64,000 nucleotides of DNA, taken from assembly GCA_038131695.1 (NCBI GenBank), contig JAYPQA010000023.1:34610-98609 (forward strand). Direction: 5' to 3'. The stretch is from JADHLK01 sp038131695. Lineage in GTDB: Bacteria; Pseudomonadota; Alphaproteobacteria; Puniceispirillales; Puniceispirillaceae. Below, piece by piece: positions 63,594 through 64,000 of this stretch. Position 1 is the stretch's first letter; each line of letters starts with the position of its first letter. The position numbers and the translations under genes are program-made. The notes under the pieces were generated by a model. It was not told the DNA's origin, did no database searches, and saw only the letters and a program-made list of their open reading frames with translations.

Positions 63594-64000
63594 TCAGGCC
63601 GCCGTTTCCGCGCCCGCTGAGGCGTCCGGCTTATTGACCGGCAAGGGCGCCAGCGTATCGCCATCCACTTCGCCGGCCAGCTTCTCAGCCTGTTTGCTGA
63701 TCAGCTGTTCATTGAGCTGCAAGCCCTTTTGAACCGTGCTGTTCATGGAATCAATTATCTTTGCCAGACCTTCGGGAACATCGCCCTGTTTCAGCGTCAA
63801 TTCCGCATAGGTAGTGGCTGAATAATCGCTGGAACGCTTTTGTTCCTTGGCAACTGACACATTGGCTGTCAGCGTGCCGGAAATCTTGAACAGGCCGACA
63901 CCAAAGCTCGCCGTGGCCGACACTGTGGTATCACTCTTCACATTCAGATTATCGCTCTGATGGGCGGATACCGACATAGCAAATACGCAACTGGAACGAA
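63594..64000 (-). CDS. DUF2589-like protein, 5' end outside the window
   Basis: At least 134 residues; the frame is open to the right edge, so the start may lie beyond 64000 (an internal ATG is at 63977). The sequence SDTTVSATASFGVGLFKISG, VAKEQKRSSDYSATTYAELT and LKQGDVPEGLAKIIDSMNST fits the C-terminal part of DUF2589, a family of unknown function. The tail (LPVNKPDASAGAETAA) is low-complexity. Codon use does not visibly differ from the neighbours. Function unknown. Confidence 0.6.
   Translation of the reverse strand, partial: RSSCVFAMSVSAHQSDNLNVKSDTTVSATASFGVGLFKISGTLTANVSVAKEQKRSSDYSATTYAELTLKQGDVPEGLAKIIDSMNSTVQKGLQLNEQLISKQAEKLAGEVDGDTLAPLPVNKPDASAGAETAA

Noticed and set aside
1..64000. 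Insertion sequences, prophage or integrase genes
   Set aside because: No transposase, integrase or phage structural protein was recognised on either strand.

Overview
The window is a GC-rich, densely packed stretch of bacterial chromosome, most likely from a heterotrophic alphaproteobacterium. The support is gene content and style: TRAP and peptide ABC transporters, many CoA-thioester catabolic enzymes, HyuA/HyuB, DUF2848, and very frequent ATGA, TGATG and TAATG gene overlaps. A finer taxonomic placement is not possible from the sequence alone. I see no rRNA, insertion sequence, CRISPR array or phage structural genes. One tRNA (Thr, GGT) lies near the right end.

Layout. (1) 0.1-9.3 kb, mainly minus strand: a Rieske dioxygenase alpha/beta pair, acyl-CoA ligase, Cys-less thiolase-like protein, DUF35-SDR fusion, cyclase and SDR, followed by glutaryl-CoA dehydrogenase. 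(2) 9.3-13.5 kb: Asp/Glu-racemase family protein, a tautomerase-SnoaL fusion, an aconitase-family large subunit, peroxiredoxin and SDR. (3) 13.5-18.9 kb, minus strand: Fe-S/FMN/FAD reductase, PaaK-like ligase, amidohydrolase and a badly broken acyl-CoA dehydrogenase. (4) 18.9-33.1 kb, plus strand: two GMC oxidoreductases flanking a TfdA-like dioxygenase, DUF2848 protein, complete peptide-type ABC transporter and second Fe-S flavin reductase, then a gluconate-dehydrogenase-subunit-3-like protein and an EamA permease. (5) 33.1-37.2 kb, minus strand: two alpha/beta hydrolases, an AtzE/AtzG-like amidase pair and a class II aldolase. (6) 37.4-40.3 kb: methyltransferase, small unknown protein, acetoacetate-decarboxylase-like protein, SDR. 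(7) 40.7-47.9 kb: aconitase-family small subunit, isocitrate-lyase-family lyase, HyuB, HyuA, isochorismatase-fold protein, class II aldolase, V4R-domain protein. (8) 48-54.5 kb: TRAP transporter, flavoprotein, opine-dehydrogenase-like and 3-hydroxyacyl-CoA dehydrogenases. (9) 54.5-62.8 kb: an aerobic 2-aminobenzoyl-CoA (anthraniloyl-CoA) module with CoA ligase, monooxygenase/reductase, RidA, thioesterase, SDR, MarR, enoyl-CoA hydratase and acyl-CoA dehydrogenase. (10) 62.8-64 kb: tRNA-Thr, a possible Stv-like hypothetical and a DUF2589-like gene cut by the window edge.

Read as a whole this is a catabolic region. Transporters bring in organic acids and peptide-like or other nitrogenous compounds. 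Oxygenases, hydrolases and hydantoinase-type enzymes open them, and CoA ligases with beta-oxidation-type enzymes carry the products towards glutaryl-CoA, propionate/pyruvate or acetyl-CoA. Only one conventional transcription regulator (MarR) is visible.

A caveat applies to the whole window. About 21 genes carry one or more reading-frame breaks inside otherwise well-conserved proteins. Several breaks fall in short homopolymers, and restoring the frame recovers translational-coupling overlaps. This looks more like uncorrected indels of an error-prone assembly than mass pseudogenisation. I annotate these genes at full length and state where the break lies.
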